62,680 nucleotides of DNA from Tepidibacter sp. (GTDB taxonomy: Bacteria > Bacillota > Clostridia > Peptostreptococcales > Peptostreptococcaceae), in NCBI RefSeq assembly GCF_025210165.1, contig NZ_JAOASI010000017.1:1-62680 (forward strand). Reading direction: 5' to 3'. Every line of letters starts with the position of its first letter. Positions within the stretch are counted from its first letter, which is position 1. Under the pieces are notes generated by a model that searched no databases, was not told the DNA's origin, and was given only the letters and a program-made list of their open reading frames with translations. The translations under genes and the position numbers were made by a program. Of this stretch, positions 1-9,600 are shown piece by piece.

Positions 1-2
1 GA

Positions 3-194
3 AGAAGAATAGAGACTAGTTTTTCACAATTATCTGAGCAGTTAAATATAAATAAGGTAAAAACTAAGTCATACTGGGGCTTTATTACTAGAATCAAGAT
101 AAAAATTCTTTCTCATAATATATCATTCTTTATAAATAAATTACTTGGAAAAGATGAAGATATATCAAGAATTAAATCTTTAGCATTTGGATAA
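3..194 (+). CDS. IS982-family transposase, C-terminal end (gene cut by the window edge)
   Basis: An open frame enters from the left edge and gives the last 63 residues of a transposase before a TAA stop. It starts with RRIET, which matches the block around the last acidic residue of the DDE triad in IS982-type transposases, followed by SFSQL, a WGF motif and FFINKLLG, all typical of that family's C-terminus. The enzyme would cut and paste its own element. The upstream part lies outside the window, so I cannot say whether the gene is intact. The frame is clean to its stop. No neighbouring gene depends on it. Family assignment is from motif memory. Confidence 0.75.
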   Translation, partial: RRIETSFSQLSEQLNINKVKTKSYWGFITRIKIKILSHNISFFINKLLGKDEDISRIKSLAFG

Positions 195-268
195 TATAAC
201 CATACATTTGAAGTTAAAAGGATATTTTTTTGTTAAAATCAATTTATCATATTAAGTAAATTAATTTC

Positions 269-300
269 AACTAGCACAATAGATTAAGTTAGCGTATTAA
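269..300. repeat. Candidate right end of the IS982-like element
   Basis: About 75 bases after the transposase stop is a stretch containing CTAGCACAATAGATTAAG, which resembles the terminal region of IS982-type elements as I remember it. The matching left end is outside the window, so the inverted repeat cannot be verified. Offered as a boundary guess only. Confidence 0.3.
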
Positions 301-338
301 AATAAAGTGAATGCTATTATATTTATTAGGAGGATCTC

Positions 339-773
339 ATGAGTGATATTTTAAATACTTTAGAAATACTGAATAATATATGTGAGGAATGTCCATTTTA
401 TAATACCGAAGATTGTAATAATAAAAAATGCTTGATTGGTTATTCTAAAAGACTATTAGAGTTTTCAAAACTTAAAGGAGTTATACAAATAGAGGGTGCA
501 TCTAGTATGATTCCAGGTGATGATTTTAAATATTATGGAGAAGATTTAGTATGCTCTGGTATAGCTAATACTTGTGCTCACTGCAAGAACTGTCAGGAAA
601 ATCATAATGAGGATTGTATTATAGCAATTCTTAGAAAGTGTCTTGAAAATACTGTTATAAAGAAGAATATACCTTATAAGGGTTCAACTTTTATGTATTT
701 GATGGATCTCAATAATGAAAATAAAGATATAGCAGCTCTTGTGAATGAGAGAATGAAAAGTGTTAATGCATAG
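339..773 (+). CDS. Cysteine-rich conserved hypothetical protein
   Basis: A 144-residue soluble protein with a good ribosome binding site (AGGAGG) ahead of its ATG. I do not recognise the family. The visible feature is two cysteine clusters: C15, C18, C26 and C31 near the N-terminus, and C72, C79, C82, C85, C93 and C101 in the middle. The second contains a CxxCxxC core. Spacing of this kind suits binding of zinc or an iron-sulfur cluster, but that is inference. It has no signal peptide or membrane segment. It stands alone between an IS fragment and a repeat-filled gap, so context gives no clue to its job. Codon use looks like that of neighbouring genes. Confidence 0.7.
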   Translation: MSDILNTLEILNNICEECPFYNTEDCNNKKCLIGYSKRLLEFSKLKGVIQIEGASSMIPGDDFKYYGEDLVCSGIANTCAHCKNCQENHNEDCIIAILRKCLENTVIKKNIPYKGSTFMYLMDLNNENKDIAALVNERMKSVNA

Positions 774-809
774 AGTAAGCTTTATTTTATAAGTGGGTTA
801 TCAAAACTA

Positions 810-944
810 TATATTAAAATACCACGAATACAACTAAGTTTTTATCTTATTTCATGCTAATGAATGCATTGGAGATATATGAAGTATACTAAAAAACAAA
901 TGACATTAAAATACCACACTAGTGGTATTTTAATGTCATTTGTT
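810..944. repeat. F1 repeat remnant with a perfect 23-bp hairpin
   Basis: The 340-base gap before yqhQ holds degenerate repeat material. Around 810-850 is text shared with the full F1 palindromes (ATTAAAATACC, then ATACAACTAAG). At 895-944 there is a perfect inverted repeat: 23-bp arms (895-917 and 922-944) around the loop ACTA, with arms containing ATTAAAATACCAC and its complement. The hairpin could act as a bidirectional terminator, but it lacks a clean T-run. The arm end ATTAAAATACC is shared with F1 copies at 5156, 34248 and 43705. Confidence 0.75.
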
Positions 945-959
945 CTGGGATTAAACTAA

Positions 960-1035
960 TATGATTCTAAATCTATGAATAACGTTGATAAAAGAACTAG
1001 AGTACCAACTATTTTCAAGTAAACAGTCTTTAATG
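960..1035. repeat. Degenerate copy of the F3 upstream segment
   Basis: ATGATTCTAAATCTATG followed by a TTGAT block aligns by eye with ATGATTTTGAATCTATG at about 9378-9394, the segment just ahead of an F3 core. The structured core itself is not recognisable here. It lies directly downstream of a hairpin (895-944), as the other F3 copies do. Nothing else is visible in the gap up to the yqhQ ribosome binding site. Confidence 0.45.
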
Positions 1036-1113
1036 AATTAACTCATAGATTTCATCAGTATGTGCGAACTTTATATTTTTATGATAATATATATTTGGAA
1101 AGGAGATGAGATT

Positions 1114-2070
1114 ATGAGTAAAAGTATTGTCGGAGGGCAAGCTGTAATGGAAGGCGTTATGATGAAGAATCAAAATAAGATAGCTGTAGCTGTTAGAAAA
1201 TCTGATGGAGATATTGAAATAGATAAAAAAAGCATTAAAAGTTGGGTTGCCGATAAGGGGTTTAATAAAGTTCCGTTTTTAAGAGGTGGATTTATACTTC
1301 TTGAAACTATGGTTGAAGGAATTAAAGCTCTTAATTTTTCTGCTCAGTTTTTTGACGAAGAGGAAGCGGTTGAACCCTCTAAATTTGAAAAGTTTTTGGA
1401 GGATAAGTTTAAGGATAGGACAAATGATATATTAATATATTTCTCTATGTTTATAGCTTTAGTATTTTCTGTTTTACTGTTTATATTATTACCTACTTTT
1501 TTAGGTGGTATATTAAAGCGATTTACTGATAATGTAATGGCTTTAAATTTTGCAGAAGGATTGGTTAGAATAGGGATATTTTTATCTTATGTATCTATTA
1601 TATCTTTAAATAAGGATATAAAAAGAGTATTCCAATATCATGGAGCAGAGCATAAATCTATTTATTGTTACGAGGAAGGTCTTGAATTAACAGTGGAAAA
1701 TGCAAGAAAATTTTCGACTCTTCATCCAAGATGTGGTACTAATTTTATGTTTATAGTTATGATTGTATCTATGGCTATATACTTTCTATTTGGATGGCCA
1801 AATCCGTTTTTAAGAGTTATATATAGATTGTTATGTATACCTATTGTAGCGGGTATATCTTATGAGATTATAAAAATTGCTGGAAAGTATGATAATATAT
1901 TTGTGAAAATTATTTCATTACCTGGTATGATGCTTCAAAGAATTACGACTAGAGAGCCAGATGATGATCAATTAGAGGTGGCGCTTTGTGCTCTAAAGGC
2001 TGCACTTGAAGAAGAGGTGATAAAAAATGACTATAAGACAGATGATGAAAAAGTGGATAAGAGAGCTTAG
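1114..2070 (+). CDS. yqhQ: DUF1385 membrane protein YqhQ
   Basis: A 318-residue integral membrane protein of the DUF1385 (YqhQ) family, of unknown biochemical function. Family marks are the N-terminal VGGQAVMEGVMM block, the HGAEHK motif in the middle and the LHPRCGTNF motif after it. At least four hydrophobic segments lie between about residues 105 and 260. The ATG at 1114 is chosen because AAAGGAGATGAG sits just before it; an upstream in-frame ATG at 1060 has no such site and would add non-family residues. The 3' end overlaps the start of prmC by 44 bases, so the two are translationally linked. The yqhQ-prmC-prfA order is common in Clostridia and puts the gene in a translation-related operon. 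Confidence 0.9.
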   Translation: MSKSIVGGQAVMEGVMMKNQNKIAVAVRKSDGDIEIDKKSIKSWVADKGFNKVPFLRGGFILLETMVEGIKALNFSAQFFDEEEAVEPSKFEKFLEDKFKDRTNDILIYFSMFIALVFSVLLFILLPTFLGGILKRFTDNVMALNFAEGLVRIGIFLSYVSIISLNKDIKRVFQYHGAEHKSIYCYEEGLELTVENARKFSTLHPRCGTNFMFIVMIVSMAIYFLFGWPNPFLRVIYRLLCIPIVAGISYEIIKIAGKYDNIFVKIISLPGMMLQRITTREPDDDQLEVALCALKAALEEEVIKNDYKTDDEKVDKRA

Positions 2071-2872
2071 TAATAGTACTACCGCAAAGCTTGATGTTGA
2101 GCTTAGTATTTGTAAGGTTCTTGATGTTACTAGATTATATATACATCTCAATTTAGATGAAGAAATTTCTAAGAAGGATGAAAATAGAATTGAAGCTCTT
2201 TTAAAGCAAAGAAGAAAAGGAAGACCTATGGCTTATATTATAGGAAATAAAGAGTTTATGGGACTTAATTTCTTTGTTAAAGAAGGAGTATTAATTCCAA
2301 GACCAGATACTGAAGTACTGGTTGAGGATGTTATAGAGCAGGCAAAGAAAATAGACAATCCTTTAATTGTAGATATTGGAACGGGTTCTGGAGCTATAAG
2401 TGTATCTTTAGCTAAATATGTAAAAGATTCAAAGGTTTATTCGCTTGATATATCATATGATGCTCTAGAAGTTGGAAGAATTAATGCTAAGAATAATGAG
2501 GTAGAAGATAAAATAACTTTCTTAGAGTCAAATGTATTCTCGGCAATTGAAGATAAAAATATAAAATTTGATATAATAGTTTCAAACCCTCCTTACATAA
2601 GACGCAGTGATATATCTTGTCTTGATGTTGATGTTAAGGATTATGAACCTTCTTTAGCTCTTGATGGGGGAGCAGATGGACTTGATTTTTATAGAAAGAT
2701 AACTGAGGATTCTATTAAATTTATAAAAGATAAAGGAATCTTAGGTTATGAAGTTGGATATGATCAAGCGGAGGATGTAAAAAATATAATGATAAAAAAT
2801 GGATACGAGAATATAAGAATATTAGAGGATTTGGCATCTATACAAAGGGTTGTTATAGGTACGAAAATTTGA
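2027..2872 (+). CDS. prmC: Release factor glutamine methyltransferase PrmC
   Basis: This enzyme methylates the glutamine of the GGQ motif in peptide chain release factors, using S-adenosylmethionine. The 281-residue protein has an N-terminal helical domain, the cofactor-binding loop DIGTGSG at residues 116-122 and the catalytic NPPY at 187-190, all diagnostic for PrmC. The ATG at 2027 lies inside yqhQ with a ribosome binding site (GAAGAGGTG) about 10 bases upstream. Its substrate, PrfA, is encoded 39 bases downstream, a classic functional pairing. Length is normal. Confidence 0.95.
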   Translation: MTIRQMMKKWIRELSNSTTAKLDVELSICKVLDVTRLYIHLNLDEEISKKDENRIEALLKQRRKGRPMAYIIGNKEFMGLNFFVKEGVLIPRPDTEVLVEDVIEQAKKIDNPLIVDIGTGSGAISVSLAKYVKDSKVYSLDISYDALEVGRINAKNNEVEDKITFLESNVFSAIEDKNIKFDIIVSNPPYIRRSDISCLDVDVKDYEPSLALDGGADGLDFYRKITEDSIKFIKDKGILGYEVGYDQAEDVKNIMIKNGYENIRILEDLASIQRVVIGTKI

Positions 2873-2911
2873 TATAATGAAAAATTGATATACTGAAAGA
2901 GGTGGAAACTT

Positions 2912-3982
2912 ATGTTTGATAAAGTTGGAATTATAGAAGATAAGTATAAAGATTTAACCCAAAAGATTGGGGATCCAGAAGTTATTAATAGACAGTCTGA
3001 ATGGCAAAAATATATTAAAGAGCATGCGGAAATAGAACCTATAGTTATGAAGTATAGAGAATATAAGGAAACTGTTGCTGGAATTGAAGAATCAAAGCAA
3101 ATACTTCAAGAAGAATCTGATGAAGAGTTAAGAGAGCTTGCAAAGATGGAATTATCTGATCTTGAAGAAAACTTACCAAATATAGAAGATGAGCTTAAGC
3201 TTTTACTTGTTCCTAAAGATCCTAATGATGAAAAAGATGTTATCGTTGAGATAAGAGGTGGAGCTGGTGGAGATGAAGCTGCACTATTTGCTGGAACTTT
3301 ATTTAGAATGTATTGTAGATACGCAGAATCAAGAAGATGGAAAGTAGAATTAATGAGTAGCAATGAAACAGGTGTTGGTGGATACAAGGAGGTTTCTTTC
3401 TCTATAAAGGGAAAAGGAGCATACTCAAGACTTAAGTATGAGTCTGGAGTTCATAGAGTTCAAAGAATACCAACTACAGAATCAGGTGGTAGGATACATA
3501 CATCTACTGCTACTGTTGCTGTTTTACCAGAAGTTGATGATGTTGAAATAGAAATAAATCCTAATGATTTAAGAATAGATGTTTTCCGTTCTTCAGGAAA
3601 CGGAGGACAAAGTGTTAATACTACTGACTCAGCTGTAAGAATAACACATCTTCCAACTGGAGAAGTTGTATCATGTCAGGATGGAAAGAGTCAGCTTAAG
3701 AATAAGGAAAAAGCTCTTAAGGTATTAAAGGCTAGATTATTTGATAAGGCTCAAGCTGAACAACATAAAGAAATAGCAGCTGAAAGAAAGAGTCAGGTTG
3801 GAACTGGAGATAGATCTGAGAGAATTAGAACTTATAATTTCCCCCAAGGAAGAATTACAGATCATAGAATAAACTTAACGTTATACAAGCTAGATAGTTT
3901 TATAGAGGGACAATTAGATGAGATGATAGATTCTCTTATAACTGTTGATCAAGCTGAAAAATTAAAGGCTGTAAATAACTAA
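2912..3982 (+). CDS. prfA: Peptide chain release factor 1
   Basis: Release factor 1 recognises UAA and UAG stop codons and triggers peptide release on the ribosome. The 356-residue protein shows the PxT codon-reading tripeptide at 187-189 (PTT) and the catalytic GGQ at 231-233 inside a [10 protein letters not shown] block. Length is that of standard RF1. The ATG at 2912 follows GAGGTGG at a suitable distance. It is the last gene of the yqhQ-prmC-prfA operon and is followed at once by a strong intrinsic terminator. Confidence 0.97.
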   Translation: MFDKVGIIEDKYKDLTQKIGDPEVINRQSEWQKYIKEHAEIEPIVMKYREYKETVAGIEESKQILQEESDEELRELAKMELSDLEENLPNIEDELKLLLVPKDPNDEKDVIVEIRGGAGGDEAALFAGTLFRMYCRYAESRRWKVELMSSNETGVGGYKEVSFSIKGKGAYSRLKYESGVHRVQRIPTTESGGRIHTSTATVAVLPEVDDVEIEINPNDLRIDVFRSSGNGGQSVNTTDSAVRITHLPTGEVVSCQDGKSQLKNKEKALKVLKARLFDKAQAEQHKEIAAERKSQVGTGDRSERIRTYNFPQGRITDHRINLTLYKLDSFIEGQLDEMIDSLITVDQAEKLKAVNN

Positions 3983-3987
3983 AATAT

Positions 3988-4029
3988 TAGTCCTATATTA
4001 TTCTTATGAATAATATTAGGACTTTTTTT
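3988..4029 (+). terminator. Intrinsic terminator after prfA
   Basis: A stem of about 15 bp (AGTCCTATATTATTC with its near-perfect complement) around a TTAT loop is followed by seven T residues. It ends the yqhQ-prmC-prfA transcript. Confidence 0.9.
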
Positions 4030-4085
4030 CTAAGGAAAGAATATTTTAAATAGTATATCTTGATACTTATGATGAGGTGAGATAG

Positions 4086-5123
4086 TTGAAGAAAACTTTG
4101 GTTTGCAAAATTGACAAGAATAATATTGATATAGATAAAATACAGGAATTTGGAAAAATCTTAAAAAATGGAGGGACTGTTATATTTCCAACTGAAACAG
4201 TGTATGGACTAGGTGCTGATGCACTTAATGATAAAGCAGCCAAGAAGATATATGAGGCTAAAGGAAGACCAAGTGATAATCCTTTAATAGTTCATATTGC
4301 TGATAAAGAAAAGATTCACGAAATTGCTACTAATATAGATGAAAGAGTTTATAGTGTTATGGATAAATTTTGGCCAGGGCCTATAACGATAGTATTAAAA
4401 AAGAAAACGATAGTGCCGTCTATTACTAGCGGAAACTTAGATACAGTTGCAGTTAGAATGCCGTCTCATCCGATAGCTATATCTCTTATAAAGGAGAGTG
4501 GAGTATTTGTTGCAGGTCCATCTGCGAATATATCTGGAAGACCATCTCCTACTGATGAAGAGAATGTATATGAAGAGATGAATGGTAGAGTTGATGGTAT
4601 TATACTTGGAGGAGATTCAAATGTTGGTCTTGAATCTACAGTTCTTGATTTAACTGGAGATATACCTACGATATTAAGACCTGGTGGAGTAACAATAGAA
4701 GATTTAAGAGAGGTTCTAGGAGAGGTTGTAATAGACCCTGCAATACTTGAAAAGAACGAAAACATAATTGCAAAGGCACCTGGAATGAAATACACTCACT
4801 ATGCTCCAAAGGCAGAAGTGTTCATAGTTAAAAAATATGATGAAGACTACATAGATAAAATAAATAAATTGGTTGATGAAGGAATTAAAGAAGGAAAGAA
4901 AATAGGAATTATGTGCCTTGATAAAAATAAAGACAAATATAAAGGTGAGGTTATAGGTCTTGGAGAAGATTTGAATGAAGTAGCTTATAACTTATTCAAG
5001 GCTTTAAGAGAAATGGATAAAAAAGGTGTAGATATTATATATTCAGAGAGTTTTGAGAATGTTGGAATTGGGCAAGCTATAATGAATCGTTTAATAAAGG
5101 CGGCGGGGTATAAATTTGTATAG
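4086..5123 (+). CDS. tsaC: L-threonylcarbamoyladenylate synthase (Sua5/YwlC type)
   Basis: The enzyme makes threonylcarbamoyl-AMP from threonine, bicarbonate and ATP, the first step of the t6A modification at tRNA position 37. The 345-residue protein has the full N-terminal YrdC domain (KNGGTVIFPTETVYGLG, then KGRPSDNPLIVH, and SANISGRPSPT) followed by a C-terminal Sua5 domain from about residue 235, so it is the long form. Translation appears to start at TTG 4086, after GATGAGGTGAG; no better in-frame start exists. It is a single gene between the prfA terminator and an F1 palindrome. Confidence 0.93.
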   Translation: MKKTLVCKIDKNNIDIDKIQEFGKILKNGGTVIFPTETVYGLGADALNDKAAKKIYEAKGRPSDNPLIVHIADKEKIHEIATNIDERVYSVMDKFWPGPITIVLKKKTIVPSITSGNLDTVAVRMPSHPIAISLIKESGVFVAGPSANISGRPSPTDEENVYEEMNGRVDGIILGGDSNVGLESTVLDLTGDIPTILRPGGVTIEDLREVLGEVVIDPAILEKNENIIAKAPGMKYTHYAPKAEVFIVKKYDEDYIDKINKLVDEGIKEGKKIGIMCLDKNKDKYKGEVIGLGEDLNEVAYNLFKALREMDKKGVDIIYSESFENVGIGQAIMNRLIKAAGYKFV

Positions 5124-5155
5124 AATTTGATTTGTAAATTTACTGTATTTGAGCG

Positions 5156-5357
5156 AAAAATTATGATTATTAAAATACCGATAATGGATTGAATATTTTA
5201 ATACAACTAAGCATTACGTCTTATTGAATATACTAAAAGTTCTGAACTCCCGTTGGTCAGACAAGGAACTTTCTTAACGTATATTCAAACGTCGTAATAC
5301 TAGTTGTATAGTAAAATATTAAAAACATTATCTAACATTTTAATAATCATAATTTTT
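5156..5357. repeat. F1 palindromic repeat, copy a (202 bp)
   Basis: The 502-base gap between tsaC and rpiB is largely this element. Outer arms 5156-5176 and 5337-5357 are perfectly complementary over 21 bp (AAAAATTATGATTATTAAAAT and its complement, 21 bases). Pairing continues inward through ATTTTAATACAACTA and its partner to an inner stem, TTGAATATAC with GTATATTCAA, closing on a loop with GGTCAGACAA. The layout matches copies at 34248 and 43705 in length and loop, while the outer arm sequences differ. Confidence 0.85.
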
Positions 5358-5399
5358 TGAATATGCATACAGAGTCAATCAAAAACCTTAAATATATAC

Positions 5400-5560
5400 A
5401 AATTTAAGAGTATAAAAAAAGAAAAGAAGAAACAAAAACATTAAAGGACAAAAAGACAAAAATATTAGAAATAAAGGATGAAATTTAAAGGAAAAAATAA
5501 AAAAAGAAAAAATATAAAAAATTAAAATAAAAAGAAGGAATATAAGAATATATGTCGAAA
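5400..5560. other. Purine-rich, nearly T- and C-free tract
   Basis: The remainder of the gap before rpiB is an A/G-dominated stretch with many AAAAAGAAAAG-type runs and few pyrimidines. Stops occur in all three forward frames, so it is not coding. No terminator or clear promoter is visible inside it; the rpiB ribosome binding site lies at about 5611-5618. Confidence 0.7.
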
Positions 5561-5625
5561 TATTATTAGGTTTGTAATTAATTCGATTAAAATGGCTTTA
5601 AAAATTAATTTGGAGGTGAACACAA

Positions 5626-6727
<1,102 letters not shown>

Positions 6728-6731
6728 TAAT

Positions 6732-6761
6732 TTGAGTGTGTCATATGACACACTCTTTTTT
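6732..6761 (+). terminator. Intrinsic terminator after upp
   Basis: GAGTGTGTCA and its exact complement TGACACACTC meet at a short centre and are followed by six T residues. It ends the rpiB-upp transcript. Confidence 0.9.
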
Positions 6762-6849
6762 ATCTATAGGAATATAATTAAAGTAGTATTTGAGATTGGA
6801 ACAAAATATATGTTATTATTTACAAGGCAAAATTATACAAGAATCGACA

Positions 6850-7028
6850 TGCTCATGTAGACCTTTAAATTGGTACGAGAGACCAGGAAGGGAGGAATCA
6901 TGATGGGAGCCATCGGTGCGTGTTTTTATTATGCAAAAAATACTATGATAAGAATAAATATATAAGCGACGAACAGTTGTACCAAACATGGAAGCTTAAT
7001 TTTGGTACGCTTGTTTGTTGCTTTTTTA
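6850..7028 (+). promoter_or_regulatory. Attenuator-like leader RNA upstream of the chemoreceptor gene
   Basis: The 469-base gap between upp and the chemoreceptor gene carries an organised leader. TTGGTAC at 6870-6876 can pair with GTACCAA at 6979-6985; the same GTACCAA is also the loop-side left arm of a strong terminator stem (left arm 6965-6986, right arm 7000-7022, then six T residues). The two pairings exclude each other, as in an attenuator. A well-placed ribosome binding site and a 21-codon ORF lie between them. The sequence does not match the conserved cores of c-di-GMP-I, c-di-GMP-II, SAM, glycine, T-box or SRP RNAs that I can recall. It could also be an independent small RNA or small-protein gene. 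From 7029 to the chemoreceptor start I see only AT-rich sequence. Confidence 0.55.
6900..6965 (+). CDS. Short leader ORF (21 codons)
   Basis: A strong ribosome binding site (AGGGAGGA) sits six bases before tandem ATG codons at 6900 and 6903. The product would be 21 residues, MMGAIGACFYYAKNTM and a short tail. Its TAA stop (6963-6965) abuts the left arm of the terminator stem, so a ribosome reading to the stop would cover the base of that stem. That fits a leader peptide coupling translation to termination, but no run of a single regulatory codon is present. It could instead be a genuine microprotein. Confidence 0.4.
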   Translation: MMGAIGACFYYAKNTMIRINI

Positions 7029-7196
7029 TATTTTGATTAATGAAATCAGTTGTTGATGCTATAGGAATATAGTAAATAAAAAAATAGGAAAGTCTAAAAG
7101 ATTAAAATGTTGTTAAAAAATGGACATTTCAATATAAATAAGGTAATATATAAATATAAAATAATTGTAAAAAAATAACATGAGGAGGGGATTGAA

Positions 7197-9296
7197 ATTA
7201 AACTTAAAACAAGACTTATATTTTTAAATTTAGGTTTTTTAGCACTTATATCTAGTATGATAATGTTATATTTGATTACAAATACGTATACTAGTGTAAA
7301 GGAAAATAGTATTGAAAATATTGCAATGAAGACAGATAAGATATCTAGTGAAATGGAAGAAATTCTTGATGATGCTAAGCATGAAGCTGAAGAAATTGCA
7401 ATTATATTGAAAAATATGAAAAAAAGTGGTGGAACAAATCGAGATGTTGTTATTGAGGTATTAAAAGAAAAAATGGAACACAATGATAATTATATGTATT
7501 GCTGGGCTACTTGGGAGCCTAATGCATTCGATAATGAAGATAATAACTATATAAATAAGCTTGGGAATGATAATACAGGTAGATTTATTCCATTATGGTC
7601 TAGAAAAGGAGAAAATTTAGAACTATCATATTGTGAAAATATAGAAGGAAAAAAGTATTATGATATACCAAAGCAAACTAAAGAAAGCTATATTACTGAT
7701 CCGACTACATATGAAATAAATGGAGAAAAAGTAACAACGATTACATTTTGTGAACCAATAATAATTGATGGTAAGTTTTATGGGGTAGCTGGAGTAGACA
7801 TATCTTTAGAGCAGCTTACTTTAATCAATTCATCTGTAAAGTTATTTGATAGTGGATTTGGAAGATTAATTAATGATAAAGGAATGGTTTTAGCACATCC
7901 AGAAGAAGAAAGAGTAAGCAAAATTGGAGAGGAATTTGAAGGAGATTTAGGAAAACAATATTTGGGAAAGATTAGCAAGGGTGAAAGTTTTATGAATAAG
8001 TCATTTTCAACTAGTGTGAAAACGGAAGTTTATAAATTCTATACACCTATTGAGTTTGAGGATTCGAATTTAAAATGGTCTTATACAACAATAGTGCCTA
8101 TAAATGAGTTGATGAAAAAAACTAATCATATGATATATGTTATGATAATTATTAATATTATTGGGGTATTAATTATATTTGCTGTTCTTTATTACAATAG
8201 TAGATATATAATAAAATCAATAACTGCTATTTCGAATATTATTGTAAAGTTATCAAGATATGATCTTACTTTTGATGAAAATAGTGAAGTAGCTAAATTC
8301 TTAAAAAGAAAAGATGAGACAGGAGAAATAGCAAGGGCACTAGAAACAATGGAAGATAACTTTACTCAATTAATTAAAAAAGTACAGAATGTATCTGTTC
8401 AAGTGTTAGCGTCTTCAGAAGAATTAACAGCTACATCTCAACAAGTAGCAATTGGGTCAACAGAAGTGTCAAAAACTATTGAGGAATTGGCAGTAGGAGC
8501 TATGCAGCAGGCTGAGGATACAGAAACTGGTGCTGAAAAAATGAATGATTTAGGGAATTTAATTAAAGAGAATCAAATATATATGAATGATTTAAGTACT
8601 TCATCAGAAAAGGTAAATAATTTAGTAGAAGAAGGTTTAGTAATTATAAAGGATCTTACAGATAAAACAAAAGAAAGAGGACAGGCAGCTAGTGAAATAT
8701 TTGAAGTTGTAAGAGAAACGAATAAAAGTTCACAAAAAATAGGAAATGCAAGTCAGGTTATTGCATCTATTGCAGAACAAACTAATTTATTAGCACTGAA
8801 TGCAGCGATTGAAGCAGCAAGAGCGGGTGAATCTGGAAGAGGTTTTGCAGTAGTTGCGGATGAGATAAGAAAATTAGCAGAAGAATCTACTAGTTCAACA
8901 AAAGAGATTGATAATGTAGTAAATGAACTAATAACAAATTCTTCAAATGCTGTTGGTATAATTAAGAAAGTAAAGGATATTGGTCAAGAACAAGCTCAGA
9001 GTGTAATTAATATTGAAAATAAATATAAGGAAATTGCTATATCAATTGATGAATCAGAAAACTCTATAGAAAAAATGAGTACCTCTGTGGAAAAAATGGA
9101 AAATAGAAAGTCAAATGTTCTTGATGTTATACAGTCTCTTTCAGCTATAGCTGAGGAAAATGCAGCTAGCACAGAAGAAGCATCTGCATCAACACAACAA
9201 CAATCAGCCTCTGTTGATGAAATCGCTAATTCTAGTGAAAATCTATCTGAATTAGCAAGAGAATTACAGGAAAATATTTCGAAGTTTAAGTTATAA
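7197..9296 (+). CDS. Methyl-accepting chemotaxis protein with dCache-type sensor, probable ATT start
   Basis: A transmembrane chemoreceptor relaying ligand binding to CheA/CheW. An N-terminal membrane segment is followed by an extracellular sensor of about 240 residues resembling dCache (the segments [14 protein letters not shown] and [11 protein letters not shown] are typical), a second membrane segment ([15 protein letters not shown]), HAMP, and a cytoplasmic coiled-coil with the signalling tip [19 protein letters not shown]. The frame's first ATG (7257) would cut off the basic N-terminus and half of the first membrane segment and has no ribosome binding site. GAGGAGGGG at 7182-7190 is correctly spaced for ATT at 7197, giving the usual KLKTRLI-type beginning and 699 residues. 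No ATG, GTG or TTG exists in frame between the stop at 7176 and 7257. Confidence 0.85.
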   Translation: MKLKTRLIFLNLGFLALISSMIMLYLITNTYTSVKENSIENIAMKTDKISSEMEEILDDAKHEAEEIAIILKNMKKSGGTNRDVVIEVLKEKMEHNDNYMYCWATWEPNAFDNEDNNYINKLGNDNTGRFIPLWSRKGENLELSYCENIEGKKYYDIPKQTKESYITDPTTYEINGEKVTTITFCEPIIIDGKFYGVAGVDISLEQLTLINSSVKLFDSGFGRLINDKGMVLAHPEEERVSKIGEEFEGDLGKQYLGKISKGESFMNKSFSTSVKTEVYKFYTPIEFEDSNLKWSYTTIVPINELMKKTNHMIYVMIIINIIGVLIIFAVLYYNSRYIIKSITAISNIIVKLSRYDLTFDENSEVAKFLKRKDETGEIARALETMEDNFTQLIKKVQNVSVQVLASSEELTATSQQVAIGSTEVSKTIEELAVGAMQQAEDTETGAEKMNDLGNLIKENQIYMNDLSTSSEKVNNLVEEGLVIIKDLTDKTKERGQAASEIFEVVRETNKSSQKIGNASQVIASIAEQTNLLALNAAIEAARAGESGRGFAVVADEIRKLAEESTSSTKEIDNVVNELITNSSNAVGIIKKVKDIGQEQAQSVINIENKYKEIAISIDESENSIEKMSTSVEKMENRKSNVLDVIQSLSAIAEENAASTEEASASTQQQSASVDEIANSSENLSELARELQENISKFKL

Positions 9297-9309
9297 AAAA
9301 GTTATTTCT

Positions 9310-9360
9310 AAAAAAAATCTAACCCACTAAATCCTATATTTAGGTATGTGGGTTAGATTT
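9310..9360 (+). terminator. Intrinsic terminator after the chemoreceptor gene
   Basis: AATCTAACCCAC pairs with GTGGGTTAGATT around a 20-base loop, with A residues before and a T-run after. It can also serve the opposite strand. Confidence 0.85.
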
Positions 9361-9365
9361 TTTAT

Positions 9366-9503
9366 GATATAGGATATTATATGATTTTGAATCTATGGAT
9401 AATATTGATGAAAAGGCTATATTTGGAACCATTTTTAAGCAACGGAGCCTGTAAGAATCGTTGGCGACATGAGTCACTGCGTTAGCGAGTAGACGAATTT
9501 TTT
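9366..9503. repeat. F3 structured repeat, copy a
   Basis: Most of the gap between the chemoreceptor gene and comEB is this element. An AT-rich lead-in (9366-9430) precedes a GC-richer core at 9431-9503. In the core, CAACG pairs with CGTTG, GGCGAC pairs imperfectly with GTCACT, and a small GC hairpin precedes GAGTAGACGAATTTTT. The core is nearly identical to 22088-22160 and partly to 61941-61990. It starts a few bases behind a terminator, as the other copies do. Confidence 0.8.
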
Positions 9504-9600
9504 TATTTATATAAAATTTAATTAACTTGTACATATTTAATATAAATAATATAATAAAGATAGCATGAGTATGATTTTTAGGAGTAATGGAGGAAAATCT

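Noticed and set aside
1060-1113. Upstream start for yqhQ
   Set aside because: The residues before 1114 do not belong to the family, and the ribosome binding site lies between the two ATG codons.
5400-5560. Purine tract as coding sequence
   Set aside because: Stops occur frequently in every forward frame and there is no ribosome binding site within reach of a start codon.
6850-7028. c-di-GMP riboswitch before the chemoreceptor gene
   Set aside because: Common for such genes in Clostridia, but the conserved core motifs of both c-di-GMP classes are not found. SRP RNA and T-box were also considered and lacked their conserved cores.
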